A DNA stretch of 43,191 bases from Phormidium tenue FACHB-886 (GTDB taxonomy: Bacteria > Cyanobacteriota > Cyanobacteriia > Elainellales > Elainellaceae): the NCBI RefSeq assembly GCF_014764505.1, contig NZ_JACXWX010000039.1, positions 1-43,191 of the forward strand, in the 5' to 3' direction. The number at the start of each line of letters is the position of its first letter. The first letter of the stretch is position 1. Below the pieces are notes generated by a model that was not told where the DNA came from, did not search any database, and was given only the letters and a program-made list of their open reading frames with translations. Of this stretch, positions 24,849 to 33,658 are shown piece after piece. The translations under genes were made by a program, and so were the position numbers.

Positions 24849-26525
24849 ATGACTCTAAATCAACCCATCAATCTTGCAGCAAATGGTTATCAGATTGTTA
24901 GAGAACTGGGACGCAATTGGGAAGGGGGGCGGATTACCTATCTAGCTAATACACTCGATTGCTCTGACGGGGAAGCTGCTTCGCAGTGCCGCCAGGTTGT
25001 GATTAAGGAGTTTCGTTTTGCTGCAATCGAGAGCGGATGGTCAGGATATAAAGCGCATGAGCGTGAAATTGAAGTTCTGCAACAACTCGAGCATCCCCAG
25101 ATTCCGGACTATTTAGATTCTTTTGAAACCCCATCCGGATTCTGCCTGGTGCAGCAATATCACGATGCCCCATCGCTAGCAGAGCGGTCGAGCTTCACCC
25201 CTGAAGCTGTCAAACAGATTGCTCTGTCAGTGCTGGGAATTTTGGTCTATCTACAAACCCGCACTCCACCAATTATTCATCGCGATATCAAACCGGAGAA
25301 CATCCTGGTAGACAAACAGCTAAATGCTTATCTCATTGATTTTGGCTTTGCCCGAATTCGGGATGGTGAACTAGCTCTCAGCAGCGTTGCAGCGGGAACT
25401 CCTGGATTTATTCCACCCGAAGAGCAGTTTGGTCGCCCGCTGACTGAAGCTTTTGACCTCTACAGCCTGGGATCTACCCTCATTTGTTTACTCACCGGAA
25501 CGCGATCGAATGAGGTTCACAAACTACTTGACGATCACTACCGCTTTAACCTGAGAAAACTGCTGCCGCAACTCAGTCGGCGGTTTGTGGAGTGGTTGAG
25601 CAAGCTGGTCGAACCTAGTGCTAAATACCGCTATACGAATGCTGCGGCTGCCCTGGAAGCCTTATTCCCGATAGAAGTGGGACAAAATTGGGCTAAATGT
25701 ACTGGGATGACGCTGCTGAAAGTTGCGATCGGGCTAAGCCTCATCAGCAACGGGAGCGTTTGGGTCAGTTCAAGGTTTTCTAACCCTGCAACCTCTCCAG
25801 AAATAGCAGATCATTATACGAAGATTCCGATACGGTCGGAATTACAGGCAGACCTGATCAAACGTTTGATTGAAACCCGTATGTGTAGAGGGTGTGATTT
25901 AAGGCGTGCTCAACTAGCAAATGCCAATTTACAGGGTGTTGACCTAGCCTATGCCACTTTAGAAGAAGCAAATTTAGCAGCAGTAAACTTGCAAGGAGCT
26001 AATCTGTTTGGCGCAAATCTGAAAGGTGCGGATTTGCATGGCGCTAATCTTAAAAATGCGAGGCTAGTTCAAGTTAACTTGGCATCTGCAAACTTGAGAG
26101 ATGCAAACCTAGAGAATGTCTACTCACATTATTCCAATTTATCCCATGCAATTCTAAGCAACGCTATTTTGAAAGACAGCAAATGGGATGATATTAACTT
26201 TAAATTTGCTGAGCTGAATGAAGTCAATGCGGTAGGTGCTAACCTACAGAAAAGTAATTTTACTGAAAGCAAATTCATTCGAGCGAATTTAGAAAGGGCT
26301 AATTTAGCTGACAATAAAATGGTGTCAGTTGACCTAACGGCTGCCAACTTAGAATATGCTCAAATGTCGTCAGTCAATTTGACGTCTAGTAATTTGACCA
26401 ATGCTAATTTGACAGGTGCCAACTTGAGATATGCCACGCTACGAGAAGCCAAGCTAGAAGGAGCTAATTTAACAAACGCTGAACTGGCCGGAACTACTAT
26501 GCCAAACAATAGAATTCATCCTTAG
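24849..26525 (+). CDS. Ser/Thr protein kinase with pentapeptide-repeat tail
   Basis: 558 aa. Kinase domain about 14-275: VVIKEF (Lys53), HRDIKPENI (catalytic Asp146), DFGFA (Asp164), a GTPGFIPPEE activation-segment end and DLYSLGSTL. A hydrophobic segment about 285-305 may anchor it in the membrane. The rest (about 345-553) is a run of A(N/D)LxxA-type pentapeptides (LQGVDLAYATLEEANLAAVN and so on), expected to fold as a right-handed quadrilateral beta-helix. This architecture is common among cyanobacterial Hanks kinases; the tail probably recruits targets. The Gly-rich loop is degenerate (ELGRNWEGG). No operon partners. ATG 24849, AAGGG-type site upstream. Confidence 0.93.
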   Translation: MTLNQPINLAANGYQIVRELGRNWEGGRITYLANTLDCSDGEAASQCRQVVIKEFRFAAIESGWSGYKAHEREIEVLQQLEHPQIPDYLDSFETPSGFCLVQQYHDAPSLAERSSFTPEAVKQIALSVLGILVYLQTRTPPIIHRDIKPENILVDKQLNAYLIDFGFARIRDGELALSSVAAGTPGFIPPEEQFGRPLTEAFDLYSLGSTLICLLTGTRSNEVHKLLDDHYRFNLRKLLPQLSRRFVEWLSKLVEPSAKYRYTNAAAALEALFPIEVGQNWAKCTGMTLLKVAIGLSLISNGSVWVSSRFSNPATSPEIADHYTKIPIRSELQADLIKRLIETRMCRGCDLRRAQLANANLQGVDLAYATLEEANLAAVNLQGANLFGANLKGADLHGANLKNARLVQVNLASANLRDANLENVYSHYSNLSHAILSNAILKDSKWDDINFKFAELNEVNAVGANLQKSNFTESKFIRANLERANLADNKMVSVDLTAANLEYAQMSSVNLTSSNLTNANLTGANLRYATLREAKLEGANLTNAELAGTTMPNNRIHP

Positions 26526-27141
26526 TCTATTTCCATAGGATACGCTAGCAGAACGTAGGGTTGTGTCACAAATACTAATTGAATCCCATATTGCTCTCAC
26601 TATACGCTTTTCAAGATCTATGCGCTTTTCGGAATCTGTCCATAAAAGTGAGACAGAGTAGATCGAGAAATTGGTGCTTTCTCAGATCGCTGATTTTGAG
26701 GAATAAGCCGTCATGCGGGGCAACTGATCCCGCATGACGGGACATCATGAATTGCCTGAGCATTCTTGCCTGCTTTTCTTGCGGTTGAGCGACTGTAAGC
26801 GACTGTATCTGAGAATATTATTCGCTCTTGCTGCTGCTTGTTGAGAATATTTTCTATAAACTTTTATCCTAGAATTGGTTTGTCGCTCTGTCAATACAGT
26901 TATCTTGCTGATTGGGCTAGTTTTTGTAGTCCTGGGAACCTAATCGGTTTGGAAATTGAAGAGCAGACAGAATTTGGAAGCTGCTCAGGTTAGGGGAGCA
27001 TCACATGAAACGCAAGATTAACAATGAAAAGTATTGACATGGGACGCGCCATCCTATACTTTCTTCTTGAGATTATTTATCAGTAAGTGATTCTCAGCTT
27101 GCCAGCTCTTCAAGTTGGCTGTATTCCAGTGGAAATTTGAA
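26526..27141. other. Intergenic region with hairpin
   Basis: 616 bases without a convincing gene. A 12-bp inverted repeat (CCGTCATGCGGG at 26708-26719, CCCGCATGACGG at 26729-26740, 9-nt loop) could end the kinase transcript although it is about 180 bases past the stop. GGGTTGTGTCACAAAT at 26558-26573 differs by one base from the IS6 remnant end at 18283-18296; no transposase sequence follows. The promoter for the siderophore regulator unit probably lies in the AT-rich part after 26800. Confidence 0.5.
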
Positions 27142-27363
27142 ATGCTAATTCCTAAATTGTTTTGGGCGGATGAGATCGTCATATTTTCCTTGCTAGTGTT
27201 CTCGATCGTGGCGGTTGCCCTTATCATCAAATGGCTAGTCTTTTGGGTGCGGGTGAATCGTTGGCAGCAGAAAGTAGCGCACAATGGGTTACAAGCATAT
27301 CTCCGTGATTTTGGTAGAGCGTTGCTGAGACTCAAAACGTTTCTAAAACAAGTCCAGATATGA
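27142..27363 (+). CDS. Small membrane protein coupled to the AraC regulator
   Basis: 73 aa from ATG 27142 (a TTG at 27115 is an alternative). One TM helix (EIVIFSLLVFSIVAVALIIK, then WLVFWV, about 10-37) with a basic cytosolic tail of about 36 residues. Its stop overlaps the regulator start (ATGA), indicating translational coupling. The family is not recognised. It could be a small regulator or anchor for siderophore sensing, or simply a leader gene; this is inference. Confidence 0.5.
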   Translation: MLIPKLFWADEIVIFSLLVFSIVAVALIIKWLVFWVRVNRWQQKVAHNGLQAYLRDFGRALLRLKTFLKQVQI

Positions 27364-28385
27364 CAGAGATAATCACCTACGAAGCCTATCAACAGCAATG
27401 GGAGGAAAGCCTTGCGGCAGGCAATGGAGAAATTGTCTATGGCGAGGATGGATTCGATCGGATGGGCAGATGCAGGCATCGCTACAGCCAAGATTACTTT
27501 TGGGAGATCGAGCTGCGTCCAGGATTTTGGCTAGAATTTATTGATGATGAGTACCATCACTCCTTGAGCGTGTTGACTGACCATGATGAGTCAATGCCAT
27601 TAGTTTCCAAGTTCTACTTGTCTGGAAACCATCGGGTACTGACTCCGAACGTCAGAGGCGTCAAAAGCGAGTACGAAGAAAACGCAGGACAAAGCTATCT
27701 ATTTTTCCTCCCCAATCTGCAAGAAGTTGAGCAGTGTCTAGCAAATCAACGGCTGCAAATGGTCAGAATTTGTTGTGATGTGAATTATCTACGTTCGTTT
27801 GGCGTAGATGACAGCATTTTTCCAGAAGAGCTTCAGCAGTTCTTTGATGACAAGCCTCTTCAACGCTTTCACTGCTCCACTGGAGCGTTAAGTCTGGCAA
27901 TGCGGGCTGCTCTTCAGCAAATTATTAACTGTCCTTATGCGGGAATTACAAAGCGGATTTTTCTAGAAAGCAAAGCATTAGAATTGCTGACATTACAGCT
28001 CCATCAATGGGCAGCACAGCACAGCACAGACAAGCATGCCACTGGCTCTCGCGTCCTTCATATAGATGATGTAGAGCGGCTGCACTGTGCCAAGGATATC
28101 TTAGTTCGCGATATTCAAAATCCACCTTCTCTAATGGATTTAGCCCGACAGGTGGGAATTAATGATTACAAACTGAAATACGGATTTCGTCAAATCTTTG
28201 GAACGACCGTTTTTGGCTATTTAAAAGCTTGTCGTATGGAACAGGCGAAACAGCTTTTAGCCGAGCGGCAGTTGAGCATTGCTGCGATCGCTCATGCGGT
28301 AGGCTACGCCAGCCAGAGCCGATTTTGTCACGCTTTCAAGCAGCGCTATGGCATGACACCGATGGCTTACCGCACAAGTTCCTGA
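27360..28385 (+). CDS. AraC-family regulator, PchR type (siderophore uptake)
   Basis: 341 aa. The N-terminal domain (about 1-230) is the ligand-sensing domain; the C-terminal double HTH (about 240-340) has VERLHCAKDILVRDIQNPPS, then LMDLARQVGINDYKLKYGFR, IFGTTVFGYLKACRMEQAKQ and IAAIAHAVGYASQSRFCHAF, ending KQRYGMTPMAYR. NDYKLKYGFRQxFGTTVFGYL is characteristic of PchR-like activators that bind ferri-siderophores and switch on receptor genes. It sits directly upstream of a TonB receptor whose promoter has two 21-bp direct repeats. It probably activates the whole + strand iron locus. Confidence 0.92.
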   Translation: MTEIITYEAYQQQWEESLAAGNGEIVYGEDGFDRMGRCRHRYSQDYFWEIELRPGFWLEFIDDEYHHSLSVLTDHDESMPLVSKFYLSGNHRVLTPNVRGVKSEYEENAGQSYLFFLPNLQEVEQCLANQRLQMVRICCDVNYLRSFGVDDSIFPEELQQFFDDKPLQRFHCSTGALSLAMRAALQQIINCPYAGITKRIFLESKALELLTLQLHQWAAQHSTDKHATGSRVLHIDDVERLHCAKDILVRDIQNPPSLMDLARQVGINDYKLKYGFRQIFGTTVFGYLKACRMEQAKQLLAERQLSIAAIAHAVGYASQSRFCHAFKQRYGMTPMAYRTSS

Positions 28386-28390
28386 GCCAC

Positions 28391-28432
28391 AAAAGATCCG
28401 GATCGGACAAAAAAAGATCCCGTTTCGACAAA
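28391..28432 (+). promoter_or_regulatory. Two 21-bp direct repeats, candidate PchR-type activator site
   Basis: AAAAGATCCGGATCGGACAA and AAAAGATCCCGTTTCGACAA begin at 28391 and 28412, exactly 21 bp (two helical turns) apart. They lie five bases after the regulator stop and about 100 bases before the first receptor start. Direct repeats spaced by two turns fit the tandem half-sites of AraC-family activators. Confidence 0.7.
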
Positions 28433-28532
28433 ATTGAGTTCTGATAATCCTTTAAGCTCTCGTTATTGAAATTAATTCCTATCTAGTAGAGAGCCAGTAA
28501 TTTCTGTGCTAGTGGAAGTTGTGTGAGGACTG

Positions 28533-31166
28533 ATGGCAATGGATTCACAGGATAAGATTAAGGCACGCCTCCGTCAGAAGGGAGTTTGTTTCCTATCGTG
28601 GAAATTTATCTGTAGATGCTTTGTTATTCTTGCTGTAGCTGGAATTCAACCTGCGCAAGCACAGGATTTATCAGCGATCGGGGTTGATGAAGAAGTTGCT
28701 AGGGAGTTGCAACAAGCCAGCTCAAGCACTTTCAACTCAGAAGGAACGATCGCTCGGCTCAGTGAGTTGGAGCGTCCCGCTACCACTGTAGAAGAATGGT
28801 TAGCCCAAGCGACGGTTCAAATTACAGGGGTGCAGATCAACTCTACAGATACAGGATTTGAGATTCTGCTGGAAACGGCGACAGCTCAACAGCTTGATAC
28901 GGCTACTTCTGTCATTGGCAATGCGCTGATTACGGATATTCCTAATGCAGCACTGGCATTACCAGAGGGTGCTGAATTTCAAACTGCCAATCCTATAGAC
29001 GGAATTGCGCTGGTCACGGTTACGCCACGGGGAACGGGGGTGCGCATCATAGTCACCGGCGTAGAAGCTCCGCCAACCGCTGCAGTGAGAACAGATGCCC
29101 AAAATTTAATTTTGAGTATTGCAACGGGCACAGCAAATGCAGCAGGAGCAACAGATACAGAGGCAATTCAAGTCGTTGTCACAGGAGAGCAGGACGAAGG
29201 ATACAATCCCTCAACCGCAACGACTGGAACCCGAATTGAGGCGCCTCTACGGGATGTTCCTCTGACGCTTCAGGTGATTCCTCGTGAGGTGATTGAAGAC
29301 CGTCAGATCGTGAATCTAACTGAACTGGCGGATAATGTTCCCGGTGTAGAACCCGTCTCAGGCTACGGTGGATTGCCATCAAATGACTACTACATCCGGG
29401 GATTCAACGCCGGAGAAAGCTTTCGCAATGGATTTCGGGATTTCACATTTATTAGTCCTCGCGATCCTGCCAACGTTGAGCAAGTTGAATTTCTCCGAGG
29501 TCCCGCTTCCGTCCTGTATGGAGGAGGGTTTAACCTGACCGGAGCAATTAATACAATTACAGAACGCCCACTGGCAGAACCCCGTTATCAAATTGATGCC
29601 ACTGTTGGAAGCTACGAGTTTTACCGACCGACCCTTGATTTTACAGGTCCTCTGACAGAAGATAATAGCCTTTTATATCGCCTCAATCTTGCCTACACGA
29701 ATACGGATAGTTTTCGAGATTTCAACGAACGGGAGAGTACCTTTGTTGCTCCGGTGCTGACCTGGAACATTGACTCGCAAACCTCCTTAACGGCTGAGTT
29801 TGAATATCAGAATTATGACTACGTATTCGATCGCGGCTTTCCACCAGGAGAAGTATTTCTAGAACTACCGCGCGAGCGATTTCTATTTGAACCCGACCTC
29901 AACCGGGCGCAGTTTGACTCATACTACTTTAGCTACAACTTTGAACACGAATTCAACGATCAGTGGAAGATCCGGCAGGGGTTTGGCGGATTGGTTGTAG
30001 AAGGAAATACAGAAGCTGCTACACTTTCTAATTTTTCAGCACCGTTTGTTGCAGAAGATGGCCGAACAATAGAGCGCGGAGCACAGCGATCGGATGAGTT
30101 ACAAGAAAACTTTTCTGTACAAACTGAATTGCTCGGTGAATTCAGTACAGGATCAATTAATCATAACCTTTTGGTGGGGGTTGAATATGCTCGCTACAGG
30201 TTTGCCTATGATTTCTTTGATGCCTCACTTGGGTCAATTGATATTTTCGATCCAGAGTACGGGGACGAACCTGGAGACTATTCCCCCAGTTCTGGAGAGG
30301 AGTATGGCACCCGAAACGTCGGCGTTTACTTTCAGGATTTAATCTATCTAACATCAAATTTGATTGTGCTGGGCGGAGGTCGCCTTGATTTTAATGATTC
30401 CTTCTACCGGGATACGCTCAACGGCTCAACCAACAATGAACGATCGGATACCAGCTTTTCGCCTCGATTAGGGATTGTTTATCAGCCTGGTGAGGATACA
30501 TCGCTGTATTTTAATTGGGCAAATGCCTTTACACCTAATATTTTTGGTGGTAGAAGCCGCACCGGAGAAGCTTTTGAACCGGAAGAAGCAGAACAATTTG
30601 AACTGGGTTTAAAGCAAGAGTTTTTTGACGATCGGCTTTCTGCAAACCTTGCGCTCTACAATATCACTCGTCAAAACGTTTCAACGACTGACCCAGAAGA
30701 CCCCGACTTCAATATTCAAACTGGAGAACAAACCAGCCGAGGTGTTGAACTGGATGTAACTGGTGAAATTTTGCCGGGATGGAATGTAATTGCTACCTAT
30801 GCTTATACAGATGCTTTTGTCAGCGAAGACAACACAATCCCAGAGGACGATCGCTTAGCCGGGATTCCAGAACATACGGCCAGCCTGTGGACAACCTATG
30901 AAATTCAGAGTGGTAGTTTGCAGGGCTTAGGATTCGGCTTGGGGCTGGTTTATGTCGATGAGCGCGAAGCACAGCTTCCCAACACAGGAGTTACCCTACC
31001 TTCCTTTTTCCGCACTGATGTTCGTCTCTCTTACCGACGTGATAACTGGCTAGCTGCCCTAAATATCAAAAATCTGTTCGACATTGAGTACTACAACACG
31101 CAGGGATTTTTTATTATGCCCCAAGCTCCGTTTACCGTGTTAGCAAATATCTCTGTCGAGTTCTGA
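28533..31166 (+). CDS. TonB-dependent siderophore receptor with AMIN domain, 1
   Basis: 877 aa. Signal peptide to about residue 44 (IQPAQAQ). An AMIN domain (about 93-200: VEEWLAQATVQITGVQINST to NLILSIATG) is inserted before the plug, as in many cyanobacterial receptors; AMIN is known to bind peptidoglycan-proximal targets. TonB-box-like IQVVVTGEQ, plug (about 225-350: LRDVPLTLQVIPREVIED, YYIRGFNAGESFRNGFRDF, VEFLRGPASVLYGGG), then a 22-strand beta-barrel ending in aromatic Phe (TVLANISVEF). Imports ferric siderophore across the outer membrane using TonB energy; ligand unknown. Start 28533; a Met two codons on is equally possible. Heads the locus, followed 24 bases later by a binding lipoprotein. 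Confidence 0.95.
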   Translation: MAMDSQDKIKARLRQKGVCFLSWKFICRCFVILAVAGIQPAQAQDLSAIGVDEEVARELQQASSSTFNSEGTIARLSELERPATTVEEWLAQATVQITGVQINSTDTGFEILLETATAQQLDTATSVIGNALITDIPNAALALPEGAEFQTANPIDGIALVTVTPRGTGVRIIVTGVEAPPTAAVRTDAQNLILSIATGTANAAGATDTEAIQVVVTGEQDEGYNPSTATTGTRIEAPLRDVPLTLQVIPREVIEDRQIVNLTELADNVPGVEPVSGYGGLPSNDYYIRGFNAGESFRNGFRDFTFISPRDPANVEQVEFLRGPASVLYGGGFNLTGAINTITERPLAEPRYQIDATVGSYEFYRPTLDFTGPLTEDNSLLYRLNLAYTNTDSFRDFNERESTFVAPVLTWNIDSQTSLTAEFEYQNYDYVFDRGFPPGEVFLELPRERFLFEPDLNRAQFDSYYFSYNFEHEFNDQWKIRQGFGGLVVEGNTEAATLSNFSAPFVAEDGRTIERGAQRSDELQENFSVQTELLGEFSTGSINHNLLVGVEYARYRFAYDFFDASLGSIDIFDPEYGDEPGDYSPSSGEEYGTRNVGVYFQDLIYLTSNLIVLGGGRLDFNDSFYRDTLNGSTNNERSDTSFSPRLGIVYQPGEDTSLYFNWANAFTPNIFGGRSRTGEAFEPEEAEQFELGLKQEFFDDRLSANLALYNITRQNVSTTDPEDPDFNIQTGEQTSRGVELDVTGEILPGWNVIATYAYTDAFVSEDNTIPEDDRLAGIPEHTASLWTTYEIQSGSLQGLGFGLGLVYVDEREAQLPNTGVTLPSFFRTDVRLSYRRDNWLAALNIKNLFDIEYYNTQGFFIMPQAPFTVLANISVEF

Positions 31167-31190
31167 TGAGGTTGGTCATACCTTGCATTC

Positions 31191-32159
31191 ATGATGAACA
31201 TTTTACGCTGGCTTAAATTCATTCTGCTGGCAATCCTAGCTTCTAGTATCGCGTCAGCTTGTAGCGGTCGATCGGCTCAAATTGCTCCTTCTCCTTCTCC
31301 TGCAACTGCTGATTGCCGTATTATTCAGCATGCTTTGGGAGAAACCTGTGTTCCAAATCAGCCTCAGCGAATCATTGTGCTGAGCGTGCCCACGCTAGGC
31401 GATGCGCTAGCACTGGGTATAAAGCCAATCGCATCCATTGTCTACTTTGACGATCCACCTCCTTATCTAGCAAAAGATCTGGAATCGATTCAGAGTCTTG
31501 GTAAAGAAGAGCAGCCCAACATCGAAAAAATATTATCGCTGAAACCCGACCTAATTATTGGCATCAAATATTCCACTGAAGCAGTTTACAATCAACTTTC
31601 TCGAATTGCACCTACAGTAGCAGACAATTGGGAGGGATATCCCTCCTGGCGAGATCATTTTAATTTCGTTGCCAAAGTGCTGGGTAAAACCGAGGAAGCC
31701 AAGCAAAGATGGGCGAAATATGATCAGCGGATTGCATCCTTAAAAGCAGCGTTAGGAAATCGCCTGCAAGAACTACAAGTCTCTTTTGTTCATGTTTGCT
31801 GCGGTACGATCGATATTGACTTAAAGAATTCATTCAATGGCAGCATTCTAGCTGATGCTGGAATCCGCCGCCCTCCTACTCAAGCTGTTTCTATTGCGGG
31901 AGGAATTACATCGCTCTCTGAAGAGCGATTAATGGATATTGATGGGGACGTTTTGTTTGTTGCAGCTGATGGTCAGGAATCAGCTCAAAAGCTGATAAAA
32001 CTGAAATACAACCCGTTATGGAAAAACTTGAGAGCCGTTCGAAAGAATCAAATATATTCAGTAAATTACCCAACCTGGAGAGGCGGAAATCCTTTGGCTG
32101 CGGATGCTGTAATTGATGATTTATTCAAGTACTTGGTGAATAACGGTCAACCAACTTGA
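31191..32159 (+). CDS. Fe-siderophore binding lipoprotein (FecB/FhuD-like) 1
   Basis: 322 aa. Lipobox IASAC (Cys about 24) after a hydrophobic signal, so it is anchored to a membrane. Periplasmic-binding-protein fold of the siderophore class III type: QPQRIIVLSVPTLGDALALG, SLGKEEQPNIEKILSLKPDL, ADNWEGYPSWRDHFNFVAKV, LFVAADGQE and PLWKNLRAVRKNQIYSVNY. Captures ferri-siderophore for an ABC importer whose permease and ATPase are not in this window. 24 bases after receptor 1, nine before the next binding protein. Confidence 0.92.
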   Translation: MMNILRWLKFILLAILASSIASACSGRSAQIAPSPSPATADCRIIQHALGETCVPNQPQRIIVLSVPTLGDALALGIKPIASIVYFDDPPPYLAKDLESIQSLGKEEQPNIEKILSLKPDLIIGIKYSTEAVYNQLSRIAPTVADNWEGYPSWRDHFNFVAKVLGKTEEAKQRWAKYDQRIASLKAALGNRLQELQVSFVHVCCGTIDIDLKNSFNGSILADAGIRRPPTQAVSIAGGITSLSEERLMDIDGDVLFVAADGQESAQKLIKLKYNPLWKNLRAVRKNQIYSVNYPTWRGGNPLAADAVIDDLFKYLVNNGQPT

Positions 32160-32168
32160 TATTTTCCT

Positions 32169-33191
32169 ATGAAATCATCTGTTCTAATTGGTCTACGATC
32201 GATCGTTATTCTCTTGCTCTCTACGCTTTCCGCTTGCCATACCCAAATTCCAGCAGCAGATTTATCAGCATCTCCATCTGTTCAGGTTAGTGATATCGAT
32301 CCTTCCTGCAAGCTGGTTAGCCATGCCTGGGGAGAAACAAAACTCTGTGAACGACCGCAGCGAATTATTGCCCTTGATCCTCATGCATTGGATTTACTGC
32401 TCTCTTTAGATATTCAACCCATTGGACATGCCGAAGACAGCCGCGCTGTGGTGGGCAATCCTGAGTTAGGACGATCGGTCAATGGCGTGAAGTATTTAGG
32501 CGATCGTCTGCGCCGTTCACCAGCTCATGTGGGAACATGGCAAACCCCTTCTTTAGAAACCATGTTGAGGTTACAGCCTGACCTGATTCTTGGCGGATAT
32601 TTGGATCAATCTCAGTACAAAAACTTTTCTCAAATTGCACCAACGCTGATTCCAATTGACGACTGGACTTCTCCCAAACAATGGCAAGAGAACTTACTCA
32701 TTTTAGGGAAAATTTTAGACCAAACAACGAAAGCCCAACAGGTCATTGACGCATATAGTCAGAACGTAGATACAGCAAAAGCTGAATTAACAAAAATCAA
32801 TCGTCGAAACGTTCTGCTGTTGTCGATGTCTGGACTAGATCATATTGGTATTTTTAATAATGAAACGTTTGCAGGAGCAATCTTAGAAGATCTAGGGTTT
32901 GAACTTGTGTCTCCAAACGGGTTGAATGCAACATATGGAGAGATAGTTATTTCTCTAGAAACGCTTCCCGAACTACAGCCTGATGTGATTATTGTAATGG
33001 CAAGCGGAGACAGCCGCGTTGATCAGGTAGAACAAATATGGAAAAGCAACTCAATTTTACGATCGCTTCCCGCCTACCAGAATAATCAAGTTTATTTTGT
33101 GGATTATCAGCTCTGGAGCCGATTTCAGGGAGGGATTGCTGCTCAACTTGTCATTGAGCAAATTCAAACAATGCTGCTAGAGCAAGGATAG
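32169..33191 (+). CDS. Fe-siderophore binding lipoprotein (FecB/FhuD-like) 2
   Basis: 340 aa. Lipobox LSAC (Cys about 23). Same fold as its neighbour: ERPQRIIALDPHALDLLLSL, YLGDRLRRSPAHVGTWQTPS, LRLQPDLILGGYLDQSQY, FSQIAPTLIPIDDWTSPKQW and VYFVDYQLWSRFQGG. The two neighbours are diverged, so they probably prefer different ligands or work as a pair. Nine bases after binding protein 1, six before the DUF1636 gene. Confidence 0.92.
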   Translation: MKSSVLIGLRSIVILLLSTLSACHTQIPAADLSASPSVQVSDIDPSCKLVSHAWGETKLCERPQRIIALDPHALDLLLSLDIQPIGHAEDSRAVVGNPELGRSVNGVKYLGDRLRRSPAHVGTWQTPSLETMLRLQPDLILGGYLDQSQYKNFSQIAPTLIPIDDWTSPKQWQENLLILGKILDQTTKAQQVIDAYSQNVDTAKAELTKINRRNVLLLSMSGLDHIGIFNNETFAGAILEDLGFELVSPNGLNATYGEIVISLETLPELQPDVIIVMASGDSRVDQVEQIWKSNSILRSLPAYQNNQVYFVDYQLWSRFQGGIAAQLVIEQIQTMLLEQG

Positions 33192-33197
33192 TTGCTA

Positions 33198-33566
33198 ATG
33201 TCAAAACACGTCTTATTCATCTGCCAATCTTGTCGCTTTTCTCGTAAAGAAGAAGAAGAGAGGAACCTGCCAGGGGGTACTCATCTACTCAATCAGGTTT
33301 TAAAGTTGGCTGAAGATTGGAGCCATCGATCGCAATTAGAAATTCAAGCAGTAGAGTGTTTATGGACGTGCAAACATCACTGCGCTGTCGCGTTTAGTGC
33401 GGCTCAGAAATCAACTTATCTATTCATGAATCTTACTCCTACAGATGGAGATGCGCTGCTCCAGTTTGGTGAACAGTACCTTGAAAGCAGCGACGGTTCT
33501 ATTGATTGGGATGATATTCCAAAAGCGCTTAGAGCTGTGGGAATTGGTCAAATTCCATCAATTTAG
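33198..33566 (+). CDS. DUF1636-family Cys-rich protein
   Basis: 122 aa from ATG 33198 (the TTG two codons earlier is unlikely). Contains CQSCRFS near the start and AVECLWTCKHHCAVAFS (about 53-70), five Cys and two His, as in the DUF1636 metal-binding family, which is thioredoxin-fold/2Fe-2S ferredoxin-like. Such proteins often lie in metal-uptake loci. It may reduce or handle the iron released from siderophores; that is inference. Cytosolic, no signal. Ends 92 bases before receptor 2. Confidence 0.85.
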   Translation: MSKHVLFICQSCRFSRKEEEERNLPGGTHLLNQVLKLAEDWSHRSQLEIQAVECLWTCKHHCAVAFSAAQKSTYLFMNLTPTDGDALLQFGEQYLESSDGSIDWDDIPKALRAVGIGQIPSI

Positions 33567-33658
33567 AACCTGTAAGTTCTCTCTGTAAGGTTTTTTTGGC
33601 TGTATTGCGGAATAGCAGCTTAATTGGACAACAAATTGTGTGATGGTGTGAGGTTTGT

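Noticed and set aside
26558-26573. IS6-like terminal repeat after the kinase gene
   Set aside because: One mismatch to the end at 18283-18296, but no transposase sequence or second end is found nearby, so it may be chance.
27054-27491. A 145-codon - strand frame over the small membrane gene and AraC start
   Set aside because: It overlaps the strongly supported AraC start on the other strand and contains no known domain.
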